Below, piece after piece: positions 7,889 through 15,259 of a stretch of 35,909 nucleotides of DNA. How positions within the stretch are numbered: position 1 is the stretch's first letter; every line of letters starts with the position of its first letter. This DNA is from Bacillota bacterium (lineage in GTDB: Bacteria > Bacillota > Clostridia > Acetivibrionales > JAFADI01), in NCBI GenBank assembly GCA_023424965.1, contig JAFADI010000158.1, positions 1 to 35,909 on the forward strand. Direction: 5' to 3'. The notes under the pieces were generated by a model. The model saw nothing but the letters and a program-made list of their open reading frames with translations. It was not told the DNA's origin and did no database searches. A program made the translations under genes and the position numbers.

Positions 7889-8551
7889 TTAGTATTGACT
7901 GTTATTCACCGCACTTATCAGCCGCTCCACCACCACAACCACTTCAGCCCTTGAACCGGTGGCTTTAGGCTGGAAAAGTCCGTCCCCTTTGCCGAACATC
8001 AATTTCATCTTCACCGCTTTTCCGGAATCGGTCCTGAAAAGTTCGCCGATTTGGTCGAAATCCTTGAATTGCTGCAGCGTGAGTTCATCTCTCTCGGCAA
8101 AACCTTTTTTATATTCATAGGCCCGCACAATATAGTGGGCCATTTCTTCCCTGGCCAAAAAATCATTGGGCCGGAAGCAAACCTTGTCGTCAACGATGCC
8201 TGTTGCTATCAGGTCGTACAGGCTTCCGGCATACCAGTCCTCATTCTTTACATCCTGGTACACCTCGGTTATGTCCGTCTCTCTGAAGTAATTGATCTGT
8301 ATCCCCAGGGCCTTATGCAGCAGGGATACAAATTCACACCTCTTCATGGCGGTATCGGGCATGAATTTGTTGTCTCCCACGCCATGCACAATTCCGCTTT
8401 CCGACATTTTCCGGATGGAGTTCTCCGCCCAATGCCCCGAGATATCGCTAAACCCGGCTTTAATTTCATCTCCCTGTACGGTGGCTGCATATAAAAAGGA
8501 ATTTACCAATAATGCTGTCAAGGTTAAGAGCACAAATACAGGTTTCTTCAT
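7889..8551 (-). CDS. Small secreted S-layer-homology (SLH) domain protein
   Basis: A 220-residue protein with a lysine-plus-hydrophobic signal peptide (about residues 1-23, ending YAA) and then three tandem SLH modules and little else. Module 1 is near residues 33-83 (FSDISGHWAENSI), module 2 near 97-148 (YQDVKNEDWYAGSL), and module 3 near 162-214 (FKDFDQIGELF, degenerate at its start). SLH modules bind pyruvylated secondary cell-wall polymers, so the protein should sit on the cell surface. No enzymatic domain is attached, so the role is unknown. It appears to be a single-gene unit with its own terminator; AAGGG lies seven bases before the ATG. Confidence 0.88.
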   Translation of the reverse strand: MKKPVFVLLTLTALLVNSFLYAATVQGDEIKAGFSDISGHWAENSIRKMSESGIVHGVGDNKFMPDTAMKRCEFVSLLHKALGIQINYFRETDITEVYQDVKNEDWYAGSLYDLIATGIVDDKVCFRPNDFLAREEMAHYIVRAYEYKKGFAERDELTLQQFKDFDQIGELFRTDSGKAVKMKLMFGKGDGLFQPKATGSRAEVVVVVERLISAVNNSQY

Positions 8552-8607
8552 TTGTTTTCCCTTCTTCCCGGTATGATTTCCAACTGTCGGCAGCAGGTTC
8601 CCGCACT

Positions 8608-8632
8608 TGCGGAGCGGGCCCCAGGCTCCGCA
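8608..8632. other. GC-rich hairpin between pcrA and the SLH gene
   Basis: TGCGGAGC (8608-8615) pairs perfectly with GCTCCGCA (8625-8632) around a 9-base loop. No T-run follows on either strand, so it is not a classical terminator; it could be part of the SLH gene leader or an mRNA stabiliser downstream of pcrA. The rest of 8552-8743 shows no gene and no convincing promoter. Confidence 0.5.
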
Positions 8633-8743
8633 AATCCCACATTGCCGGTTGTTATATATAGACGTAAAGAAGAGGAAAAAGTTTCAGAATTTGAAATAAA
8701 AATTTTTTAGGGCAGCATCCTTTCATCGCCTGTCAGCACGAGC

Positions 8744-11700
8744 TTATTCTACCTTCTTAAGGTTGGCAAAGCCTGCCATGAGCCGCTTCATTCCTGCGTC
8801 CTTGAACTGGATTTCAAGCTTGAAGTCCTCTTTTTCCTTTTCTACGGAGGATATTACGCCGATGCCGAACTTTTTGTGCTCCACCCGGTCCCCCACACGG
8901 AAGCTCTCGCTTGAAGCAGGCCTGGCAATCCCCATGGCTCCGAAGGAACCGAAGGTTCTTGCAAAAGCCGCAGGCTTTGCCTGCTGGACTCCCATGCTTT
9001 TTTCGGTCTGCCCGCCAAAGGCCTTCTTTTCCTTCTTTGTCGGGTTCTCCAGGAGTTCTGCCGGAATCTCCCGCAGGAATCTTGAAGAGGAATAGCATTC
9101 CGTCTTGCCGAACAGGGTTCTGCAGAAGGCATTGGTCATATACAGCTTTTCCCTGGCCCTGGTGATTCCCACATAGCACAGCCTCCGCTCTTCTTCAAGC
9201 TCACTCTCCTCGGAAAAAGACCGGTAGCTGGGGAATATCCCTTCCTCCATGCCCACCATGAACACCACGGGGAATTCCAGCCCCTTGGCGCTGTGGAGGG
9301 TCATCAGAATGACATTGTCCTTTTCCCCCTCCATATTATCCACATCGGAAACAAGGGAAACATGGGCAAGCAGGGCTTCCAGGCTCTGGTCCTCGCTCTT
9401 CTCCTCAAATTCCAGGGCTACGGAGATAAATTCCTGTATGTTCTCTATCCTGGTTTCAGCTTCCACCGTATTCTCATCCTGAAGCTCCTTAAGTATGCCG
9501 GTGTGGTTGATGACCTCCTCAATCAGCTTGGAGACCTTCATGCTGTCCTTAAACACCCTCAGTTTGGCGATCAGCGTCACAAAATTATCCAACCTGGTTG
9601 ACGCCCTCTGCAGCTCCGGTATCTCCACTGCGGAGCCTATGATGCTGAATATGCTGCAGCCGCGTTTTGCCGCCAGGCCTTCGGCTGTATCCACGGTAGC
9701 ATCACCGATGCCTCTTTTGGGTACATTGATGATCCTCTTGAGACTCACATCATCGGAAGGATTCTGGATGAGCCTCAAGTAAGCGATGATATCCTTGATT
9801 TCCTTTCTGTCATAGAACCTCAGGCCCCCCAGTATTTTATAGGGAATCCCCTCTTTTACAAGCATTTCTTCCACCACACGGGACTGGGCATTCATCCTGT
9901 AAAGAATGGCAAAGTCCTTATACTCTCTATTCTCCGCATTCTTGAGCTTCTGTATCTCATTGGCCACGAAATAGGCCTCCTCATGCTCATTGTTGCCGAT
10001 AAAATTCTGAATGGCTCCCCCTTCACTGTTCTCCGTCCACAGCTTCTTGCTCTTCCTGCCGGTATTGTTCCGGATGACATTGTTTGCGGCATCGAGAATG
10101 GTCCCTGTGGAACGGTAGTTTTGCTCCAGCTTCACGGTCTTGCAGTTTTTAAATTCCTTCTCAAAGTCCAGGATATTCCTTATGTTGGCGCCGCGCCATC
10201 CATAGATGGAGTTGTGCACGGCTATGCCATTTGCAATATATTGCCTGAAATGGGGTACGGATAAGTCATATACATATCCGCGGTATTCTTCAAACTCTAC
10301 CTGCTCAATCACATCTTCGACGATTTGTCCATTGTCCAATACCGGAATGCTCATCGACGGCTTCATATGGGCGGCAGGCATGTACATATAGCTTGAATCT
10401 GCCGTCAGCCTTGCTCTTTTCAGGATTTCAAGATTCTCGTCAATGCCTGCAATTTTTCTTGCGTAGCTGTCGGCTTCATCATAGTCCTTCCTTTCCGTCT
10501 CCACTCTCCAGGTATTGCGGCTGCCGTTTCTGACCGGGAGGCTGCAACTGACCACCCTGGTTTTCAATTCTTCTCCCGATGTGTTCAAACAAATCCTGTG
10601 ACTGCACCAGCCTGCATCGCTCCCTGTCTCTTTCCCTCCGAAAGCGGTAATATTGATGATCTGTCTGGCTGTTCCGCCTCTTATTACTGCATTACAGACG
10701 TGATGGGGATATTCCTCAAAGATACCCAGTTCTTTCATTAGCCTTTGGGCTGCCGCTTCCGTATCCACTTCCGCAAAAATCCTGTTAATATACTCCTGTG
10801 TCAGCGATATTCCTCTGCCAACGTTATGGAATACCGTTGTGGGTATTCCGTATTTAAATGAATACAACTGTTCAAAGTATGCGGCGGCTTCTTTGTCAAA
10901 GCACACTTTCAATATCCAGAGCTTGTCCCCATGTTCCTGGTTCAACCTGACAAAAAGGCCGTTTACGATTTCCCCTTTCCGGCTTCTCACCCCCTGGGTC
11001 TGGCCTATACGGTACCCTTTTCCTTTCTTGTACATCAAATAGACATAGTGCACTCCCGGTTGCGAATTAAGGCGGGCAAACCCGATATGGTTGGGTGTAG
11101 TTTTTATTTCCTTTCCGGACCTTGTCCTGATTTTAACTACAATGCCCTCATATTCTTTTTTAAGTTTTTTCTCCAGTACTCCCGGAAGGATTTTTCCACG
11201 GCCTGCCGCACAAAGCAGACTATCCCCTTCCTCAAGCTCTTCCACCCTCAGCTCGCCCTCCGGCGTGCTGATCCTGGTCCCTTCGATTACGCACTGGTCA
11301 TCGTCGCCCACCACGCAGAGGTTCTTGTGCATGTGGGCAAGCATGCTGATGAGCACATACTGGGCCGTATTGGTATCCTGGTACTCATCCACCATGATGT
11401 ACTTGAATTTTCTCTGATAGAATTCCAGCACCGGGGGCACTTCATTGAAAAGCCTTATGGTGAGCATGATGATATCGTCAAAATCCAGGGCATTATTCTG
11501 CTTGAGCTTTTTCTGGTAAAGCTCATAAATGGAGGCAATCTTGCTCATCCTGAAGTCGTTGGCATAGGCCTTGGAAAAAGTCGTGGAATCCATCAGCTCG
11601 TCCTTCGCCTTGCCGATAGCCTCAAGCACCGACCTGGGAGGATAGTTTTTATCGTTCAGGTTGAGTTCCTTGAGACAGGACTTGATGACCGTCTGCTGGT

Positions 11701-12043
11701 CCGCCGTATCAAAAATGACAAAGCTCCGGTCATAGCCCAGCTTGTCGATATCCCTCCGCAGGATCTTGACGCAGGTGGAGTGAAAGGTGCTGATCCACAT
11801 GTCCCGGGCCATATCGCCAAGAAGCCTTTCAACCCTCTCCTTCATTTCCTTTGCCGCCTTGTTGGTAAAAGTGATGGCCAGGATACTGGCGGGATGCACA
11901 TCCTTTTCCTTGATCAGATAGGCAATCCGGTGGGTCAGCACCCTTGTCTTCCCTGACCCCGCTCCTGCCAGGATCAGCAGGGGCCCGTCCACGTGGAGGG
12001 CGGCTTCTTTTTGTTCTTTATTTAAACCTTTGAGCAATTCCAT
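8744..12043 (-). CDS. pcrA: ATP-dependent DNA helicase PcrA/UvrD, intein-containing precursor
   Basis: This is a superfamily 1A 3'-5' helicase for repair and replication-conflict resolution. The precursor is 1099 residues, of which 361 are an intein, so the spliced helicase is 738 residues, a normal PcrA length. Seen in order: Walker A AGAGSGKT (about 26-33), FTNKAAKEM, DEYQDTN (motif II), VVGDDDQ interrupted by the intein and resuming SIYGWRGA (motif III), EQNYRST (IV), TLHSAKGLEF (V), YVGITRAREKLY (VI), and a C-terminal HKKFGIGVISSVE beta domain like the RNA-polymerase-binding tail of PcrA. The start at 12043 has GGAGAG eight bases upstream and lies downstream of a good promoter. Longer in-frame starts reach 12202 but would place the promoter inside the gene. 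Confidence 0.96.
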   Translation of the reverse strand: MELLKGLNKEQKEAALHVDGPLLILAGAGSGKTRVLTHRIAYLIKEKDVHPASILAITFTNKAAKEMKERVERLLGDMARDMWISTFHSTCVKILRRDIDKLGYDRSFVIFDTADQQTVIKSCLKELNLNDKNYPPRSVLEAIGKAKDELMDSTTFSKAYANDFRMSKIASIYELYQKKLKQNNALDFDDIIMLTIRLFNEVPPVLEFYQRKFKYIMVDEYQDTNTAQYVLISMLAHMHKNLCVVGDDDQCVIEGTRISTPEGELRVEELEEGDSLLCAAGRGKILPGVLEKKLKKEYEGIVVKIRTRSGKEIKTTPNHIGFARLNSQPGVHYVYLMYKKGKGYRIGQTQGVRSRKGEIVNGLFVRLNQEHGDKLWILKVCFDKEAAAYFEQLYSFKYGIPTTVFHNVGRGISLTQEYINRIFAEVDTEAAAQRLMKELGIFEEYPHHVCNAVIRGGTARQIINITAFGGKETGSDAGWCSHRICLNTSGEELKTRVVSCSLPVRNGSRNTWRVETERKDYDEADSYARKIAGIDENLEILKRARLTADSSYMYMPAAHMKPSMSIPVLDNGQIVEDVIEQVEFEEYRGYVYDLSVPHFRQYIANGIAVHNSIYGWRGANIRNILDFEKEFKNCKTVKLEQNYRSTGTILDAANNVIRNNTGRKSKKLWTENSEGGAIQNFIGNNEHEEAYFVANEIQKLKNAENREYKDFAILYRMNAQSRVVEEMLVKEGIPYKILGGLRFYDRKEIKDIIAYLRLIQNPSDDVSLKRIINVPKRGIGDATVDTAEGLAAKRGCSIFSIIGSAVEIPELQRASTRLDNFVTLIAKLRVFKDSMKVSKLIEEVINHTGILKELQDENTVEAETRIENIQEFISVALEFEEKSEDQSLEALLAHVSLVSDVDNMEGEKDNVILMTLHSAKGLEFPVVFMVGMEEGIFPSYRSFSEESELEEERRLCYVGITRAREKLYMTNAFCRTLFGKTECYSSSRFLREIPAELLENPTKKEKKAFGGQTEKSMGVQQAKPAAFARTFGSFGAMGIARPASSESFRVGDRVEHKKFGIGVISSVEKEKEDFKLEIQFKDAGMKRLMAGFANLKKVE
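10211..11293 (-). other. Intein in PcrA motif III, with GIY-YIG-like endonuclease domain
   Basis: The intein runs from Cys251 to Asn611 of the precursor (361 residues), between Q and S of GDDDQ/SIYGWRGA; the +1 residue is serine. Splicing elements seen: N-terminal CVIEGTRISTPEGELRVEEL (block A), TTPNH with the block B histidine (315-319), and C-terminal VYDLSV plus ANGIAVHN (blocks F and G, penultimate His, terminal Asn). No LAGLIDADG pair is seen. Instead, residues 331-402 read YVYL, then GYRIGQT, then RSR, then an E (about 391) in a helix, the order of the GIY-YIG superfamily (T5orf172/MUG113-like, where the second motif reads Y-K-I-G). Splicing looks intact; the nuclease assignment is inference. 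Confidence 0.93.
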
Positions 12044-12083
12044 CGTTTCATCTCTCCATTTAAAAGTTAAATCTGTGCTATAA

Positions 12084-12112
12084 ATTATATACTCCCCGCC
12101 TGAATAAAACAA
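12084..12112 (-). promoter_or_regulatory. Promoter of pcrA
   Basis: A perfect TATAAT (12084-12089) sits 17 bases from a weaker TTGTTT (12107-12112) on the minus strand, about 40 bases ahead of the pcrA ATG. Its position supports the shorter pcrA start. Confidence 0.65.
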
Positions 12113-12203
12113 CACGAAAGAACATACATTCCCCAACAAAAACATTGCGGCCTCGGAATCCTGTCCCTCCTTTATCTCCATTTCCTCCCCAAAGGTGCTC
12201 AAA

Positions 12204-12233
12204 AATCACAAAAGCCGTGAATTTTCACGGCTT
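12204..12233 (-). terminator. Terminator downstream of hpf
   Basis: A 10-pair stem, AAGCCGTGAA / TTCACGGCTT with a 2-base loop, is followed on the minus strand by TTGTGATTTTT. It lies 36 bases after the hpf stop and separates hpf from pcrA. Confidence 0.82.
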
Positions 12234-12269
12234 CTGTTGGTATTTGCATTTTTTAATTTTTATCGTTCA

Positions 12270-12800
12270 TCAGAACTCCGGCTCGATAAGGCCGTAATTC
12301 CCGTTTTTCCTCTTATACACCACATTGACTTCCTTGGTTTCGGCATTTGAAAACATAAAGAACGCATGTCCCAGCAAATTCATCTGGAGGATCGCCTCTT
12401 CCGTGGTCATGGGCTTGACCGCAAATCTCTTGCTGCGCACCACCTTAAACTCATGCTCCTCCGGAATATCATAGTCCACATTGTAATTATCTGTCACAAA
12501 AGCGCCTTCGCGAAGCTTCTTTTCCAATCTTGTCTTGTTTCTTCTGATCTGCCTTTCAAGGATATCAATGACCTTGTCGATCGAAGTATACATGTCGTCA
12601 TTCGCTTCTTCAGCCCTGATAACAACTCCGTTAAACGGTATGGTCACCTCGATGATCTGTCTGTTTTTCTGTACGCTCATTGTGATGTGAGCTTCCGTGC
12701 CTGGATTGAAGAACTTTTCAAGTTTACCCATTTTTTTTGTGACTTTTTCTTTCAAGGCATCCGTTACTTCAAGGTTCCTGCCGCTAACAATGAACTTCAT
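12270..12800 (-). CDS. hpf: Ribosome hibernation promoting factor, long form
   Basis: Long HPF dimerises 70S ribosomes into inactive 100S particles in stationary phase. The 176-residue protein has the N-terminal S30AE/YfiA fold (1 to about 100; MKFIVSGRNLEVTDALKEKV and the basic helix RQIRRNKTRLEKKLRE), a linker, and the C-terminal dimerisation domain (about 118-176; VVRSKRFAVKPMTTEEAILQ, GHAFFMF). The ribosome site is AAAGGGG ten bases before ATG. A sequence matching a sigma-H promoter lies about 165 bases upstream, consistent with stationary-phase induction as known for the Bacillus subtilis homologue (yvyD/hpf). Confidence 0.96.
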   Translation of the reverse strand: MKFIVSGRNLEVTDALKEKVTKKMGKLEKFFNPGTEAHITMSVQKNRQIIEVTIPFNGVVIRAEEANDDMYTSIDKVIDILERQIRRNKTRLEKKLREGAFVTDNYNVDYDIPEEHEFKVVRSKRFAVKPMTTEEAILQMNLLGHAFFMFSNAETKEVNVVYKRKNGNYGLIEPEF

Positions 12801-12824
12801 ATACGTCCAACCCCTTTCATGTGA

Positions 12825-12908
12825 CTATAAATCCTCCAGCTTTGAGCTTCCGCAGAATTTACACTTGTCCTTCTCGCTAATATTTTTACCCGAATACGGT
12901 TTTGACAA
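12825..12908 (-). CDS. Possible 27-codon zinc-knuckle peptide upstream of hpf
   Basis: A short frame reading MSKPYSGKNISEKDKCKFCG and on to KLEDL then stop lies 24 bases upstream of hpf, downstream of the candidate sigma-H promoter. It holds a Cys-X2-Cys pair followed by Gly-Ser, as in half zinc ribbons. It would begin at TTG, and the only nearby purine-rich site (AGGTG) is one or two bases too close, so initiation is doubtful. It may be a leader peptide, a remnant of a longer gene, or chance. I do not recognise a family. Confidence 0.3.
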   Translation of the reverse strand: MSKPYSGKNISEKDKCKFCGSSKLEDL

Positions 12909-12962
12909 ACACCTAAATTTGAACTATTTGAAGATGCTGCGGTTGCTCCGGCCTTATTATTA

Positions 12963-12991
12963 CTATTCTACATTTATAGTCCAATTCCTTC
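12963..12991 (-). promoter_or_regulatory. Candidate sigma-H promoter of hpf
   Basis: On the minus strand, GAAGGAATT (12983-12991), an 11-base spacer and GTAGAATAG (12963-12971) match the known B. subtilis sigma-H pattern (RnAGGAwWW, 11-12 bases, RnnGAATww) at every defined position but the last. The expected start is near 12955, giving an hpf leader of about 155 bases. Confidence 0.65.
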
Positions 12992-13250
12992 AACAGTTCC
13001 TATATTTTTACGGTTTATGGGTGGCTGTGAAAAAAGCCATCCTACAGGTTTCGCTCTACCGCTGCAATGTCATTATATTATAGGTCAATCTTTGCTTAAT
13101 TATTCATGGTATTCCAATTATTTGTATTAGTCCCGTTATTTGTTTCCACATTTCTCCCACAAAACATTTGTTTTGTGTATATAATCCCTGTGGATAATGT
13201 GTATAAATCTGTGAATAACTTAAAACAGCTTGTTTGAGGTGTGAATAAAT

Positions 13251-13304
13251 AGTTTGTCAAAGTTTATATTTTTTTGTATTATGTGAATATGTTTTCGACA
13301 AACT
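13251..13304. repeat. 8-base inverted repeat enclosing an AT-rich stretch
   Basis: AGTTTGTC (13251-13258) and GACAAACT (13297-13304) are exact inverted copies on either side of 38 very AT-rich bases, just beside the run of DnaA boxes. The layout resembles an unwinding element but could equally be a protein-binding palindrome. Confidence 0.5.
13294..13300 (-). promoter_or_regulatory. Match to the Spo0A box
   Basis: TTCGACA is the reverse complement of the Spo0A box TGTCGAA. It overlaps the right arm of the inverted repeat at 13297-13304. A 7-base match is common by chance; its value comes from lying among DnaA boxes, as Spo0A sites do at the B. subtilis origin. Confidence 0.35.
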
Positions 13305-13442
13305 CTTTTATCTTAAAGATCGCTCTGCCGTTGAATTTCCCGCAAAGGCACAACGCATATACCGGTTTTAATGTCAAGCCCTTTTAGAATAAATTTTATT
13401 ACATAATCCGACATTTATCTCATCAAAGTTATCCACAGCTCT

Positions 13443-14543
13443 TCAACTTCCGGACATCTGCGCTCCAAAGTTGCAGAACTCAAGCTCGTACCCCGCAATT
13501 GCCTGTCTTATTTCACTCTCGGTGAAGCCCCTCTTGAGTAAAAGGTCAAAGAGTTCATTCCTGTACAAAGACATATACGCCCTTACGGCTTTGAACTTTC
13601 CATTCATTGAATAGTTATCCACACCCGCAGGAATGAACACCGACTCCCCTGCCTTTACATCCACCCTGGAATCTCCCGCGGCAATACGGCAGCCGCCTTC
13701 CACAACCGTATAGATATAGAACCGTTCACCTTTTGTAGAATGATAAATCTCATCCTCAACCTCCAGCATTTCAACCGTGAAATAGTCATTGGAAATCAAA
13801 TACTTGATTCTGTGGAAGGGGGTGATTTCATCGTACAGGCCCGCTATTTTATCCTTGCAGCTCTTGCAGGCATAGTTCAAAACCGTCAAGGCCTTATCCA
13901 CATGAAGGGCCCTGGGCTTTCCCGAAGGGTCAAGCCGGTGGTAGTCGTGAATCCGGTAGGTTACATCGGAATTCTGCTGTACCTCCACCAATACGATCCC
14001 CCTCCCGATGGCATGGATGGTCCCCGCATCCACGTAGACGGCGTCCCCGCTCTGAACGGGAAAGTCCTTCAGTATCCGGAACAGGTCGTCTTCTTCCAGC
14101 GCCTTCCTCACATCCTCCTTCTTAAGGCCGTCACGCAGGCCCCGATAGATCCTGGCTCCCGGCTCGGCGTGGATGATATACCACATTTCGTTCTTTCCCA
14201 GCTCTCCGTTTTCATGTTCCCTGGCAAAAATATCGTCGGGATGGACCTGTATGGACAGGTCCTCATTGGCGTCAATCAGCTTGACCAGCAGCGGAAATTT
14301 TTCTCCGTATTCCACAGGCAGCTTTCTCCCCAATATGCCGGCCCCATGTTCCTTAATCAGACTCCGGAGGGGCCTTCCTTCAAAAGCCCCGTTTGCCACT
14401 ACACTCTCCCCGTGCTTATGGCAGGACACCTCCCAGCTTTCCGCAATCTTTGGGCCCGGAAGCTTTCTTCCGAATTTTTCAAAATAGCTGCCTCCCCATA
14501 GGTAATCCTTATACACCGGTGAAAACTTAAGCGGATAAAACAT
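13443..14543 (-). CDS. manA: Mannose-6-phosphate isomerase, class I
   Basis: This zinc enzyme interconverts fructose-6-P and mannose-6-P, the entry to GDP-mannose. The 366-residue product has the usual opening MFYPLKFSPVYKDYLWGG, zinc ligands in LSIQVHPDD and GKNEMWYI, and the DAGTIHAIGRGIVLVEVQQN segment. A C-terminal cupin follows, plus about 40 extra residues ending EFCNFGAQMSGS. The ATG at 14543 has AAGGGG eight bases upstream; an in-frame GTG at 14552 overlaps the preceding stop but lacks a spaced ribosome site. It follows the VanZ-like gene almost without a gap. With manC and the AlgD-type dehydrogenase nearby, its likely job is to feed GDP-mannuronate synthesis. Confidence 0.93.
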   Translation of the reverse strand: MFYPLKFSPVYKDYLWGGSYFEKFGRKLPGPKIAESWEVSCHKHGESVVANGAFEGRPLRSLIKEHGAGILGRKLPVEYGEKFPLLVKLIDANEDLSIQVHPDDIFAREHENGELGKNEMWYIIHAEPGARIYRGLRDGLKKEDVRKALEEDDLFRILKDFPVQSGDAVYVDAGTIHAIGRGIVLVEVQQNSDVTYRIHDYHRLDPSGKPRALHVDKALTVLNYACKSCKDKIAGLYDEITPFHRIKYLISNDYFTVEMLEVEDEIYHSTKGERFYIYTVVEGGCRIAAGDSRVDVKAGESVFIPAGVDNYSMNGKFKAVRAYMSLYRNELFDLLLKRGFTESEIRQAIAGYELEFCNFGAQMSGS

Positions 14544-14548
14544 ATACC

Positions 14549-15082
14549 TCACCCCTTACCTGCATTTACGGCTTGCTTGATTGAATCCTGCCGGGTGCTT
14601 GTCTTCTTTTTTCTTATAAAGTATCTTATAAAAAGTACTGCGGCGATACTTCCCGAAATATCAATGAATATGTCTGTCAGCAGGGAAGTCCTTCCCTGGA
14701 TGAAGCCCTGGTGGAGTTCATCGAAGAAGGAATAGGCCGTACAAACGATCACGGCCGCCATCCTGGCCCTCCCCTCCCTGATTTTCAGGTGGAGCAAAAG
14801 AACGCATACCAGCGCCGCCAGGATAAAGTATTCAACAAAATGGGCTCCTTTCCGAAGAAGCTGTTCAAAGGCTATGTCCTTTCCCAGGTCACTTTGCTTG
14901 AATTCCGTAAGTAATGGGCTCAAATCCCTCACATACCTGGCAATGCTTTTGGAAAGCCGGTGGGATTCATAGCCGCTCTGTGAGGAAAAGTAAAACATCA
15001 TACCCATGAGACCCAATATGCAGATAAACGTGACCAGCACCTTTAACACCGTAGAAAGTTTAAACTTTTTCAATCTTCCCAT
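14549..15082 (-). CDS. VanZ-like membrane protein
   Basis: A 177-residue protein with four hydrophobic helices. An N-terminal helix (about 12-32) is followed by FSSQSGYESHRLSKSIARY, then RKGAHFVEYFILAALVC, the signature SFFDELHQGFIQGRTSLLTD, and a last helix near residue 145, all as in the VanZ family. VanZ confers low-level teicoplanin resistance in enterococci, but most chromosomal homologues have no established function. It is the first gene of a two-gene unit with manA, diverging from manC. The ATG at 15082 lies directly against GGAG, so a TTG at 15073 (GGAG nine bases before) is an equally good start and would give 174 residues. Confidence 0.88.
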   Translation of the reverse strand: MGRLKKFKLSTVLKVLVTFICILGLMGMMFYFSSQSGYESHRLSKSIARYVRDLSPLLTEFKQSDLGKDIAFEQLLRKGAHFVEYFILAALVCVLLLHLKIREGRARMAAVIVCTAYSFFDELHQGFIQGRTSLLTDIFIDISGSIAAVLFIRYFIRKKKTSTRQDSIKQAVNAGKG

Positions 15083-15209
15083 CTCCAGTTACGTGTCTTT
15101 TCTATTTTTTCCCCATATTTCAGTAAAATTAACCACCTTTTTGAGGTCCGGGGACATGTTTCAATTCCACTGCCTAGAGGTATATATAGGGCAATATCAA
15201 TGCTTTCTG

Positions 15210-15238
15210 CGTACCGATGTGAAGGTTCATCCGGTACG
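15210..15238 (+). promoter_or_regulatory. Stem-loop or inverted repeat in the manC leader
   Basis: CGTACCGATG (15210-15219) pairs with CATCCGGTACG (15228-15238) through ten pairs with one bulged C, around an 8-base loop, ending 8 bases before the manC ribosome site. As RNA it could control manC translation; as DNA, CGTACCG...CGGTACG could be an operator. It does not match a riboswitch I know. A weak promoter candidate (TTTCAA, 16 bases, TATATA) lies near 15160-15187. Confidence 0.45.
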
Positions 15239-15259
15239 TGGAGGACATGGAGGTTCCAT

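Larger units (their letters stand above)
13189..13437. promoter_or_regulatory. DnaA-box cluster in an AT-rich gap
   Basis: The 642-base gap 12801-13442 is AT-rich. Its distal part holds TGTGGATAA (13189-13197, perfect), TGTGTATAA (13198-13206), TGTGAATAA (13210-13218 and 13240-13248), a weaker TGTGAATAT (13282-13290), and TTATCCACA (13429-13437, perfect, opposite orientation). Another perfect TTATCCACA is at 13615-13623 inside manA. No dnaA, dnaN or parS site is nearby. It may be an origin-like region, a DnaA-titrating cluster, or DnaA regulation of hpf or manA. The proximal part (12992-13188) shows only a weak hairpin (13020-13042). Confidence 0.65.

Noticed and set aside
12044..12202. N-terminal extension of PcrA to 12202
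   Set aside because: A TATAAT promoter lies inside it, the GGAGAG ribosome site precedes the ATG at 12043, and known PcrA proteins begin close to that methionine.
12697..13083. 128-codon plus-strand open frame in the gap upstream of hpf
   Set aside because: Its first part is antisense to hpf, the rest is low-complexity AT-rich DNA, and there is no ribosome site or family resemblance.
13189..13623. Calling the DnaA-box cluster the chromosomal origin
   Set aside because: No dnaA, dnaN, rpmH or parS sequence is near, and genes on both sides point the same way; kept only as a DnaA-box cluster.
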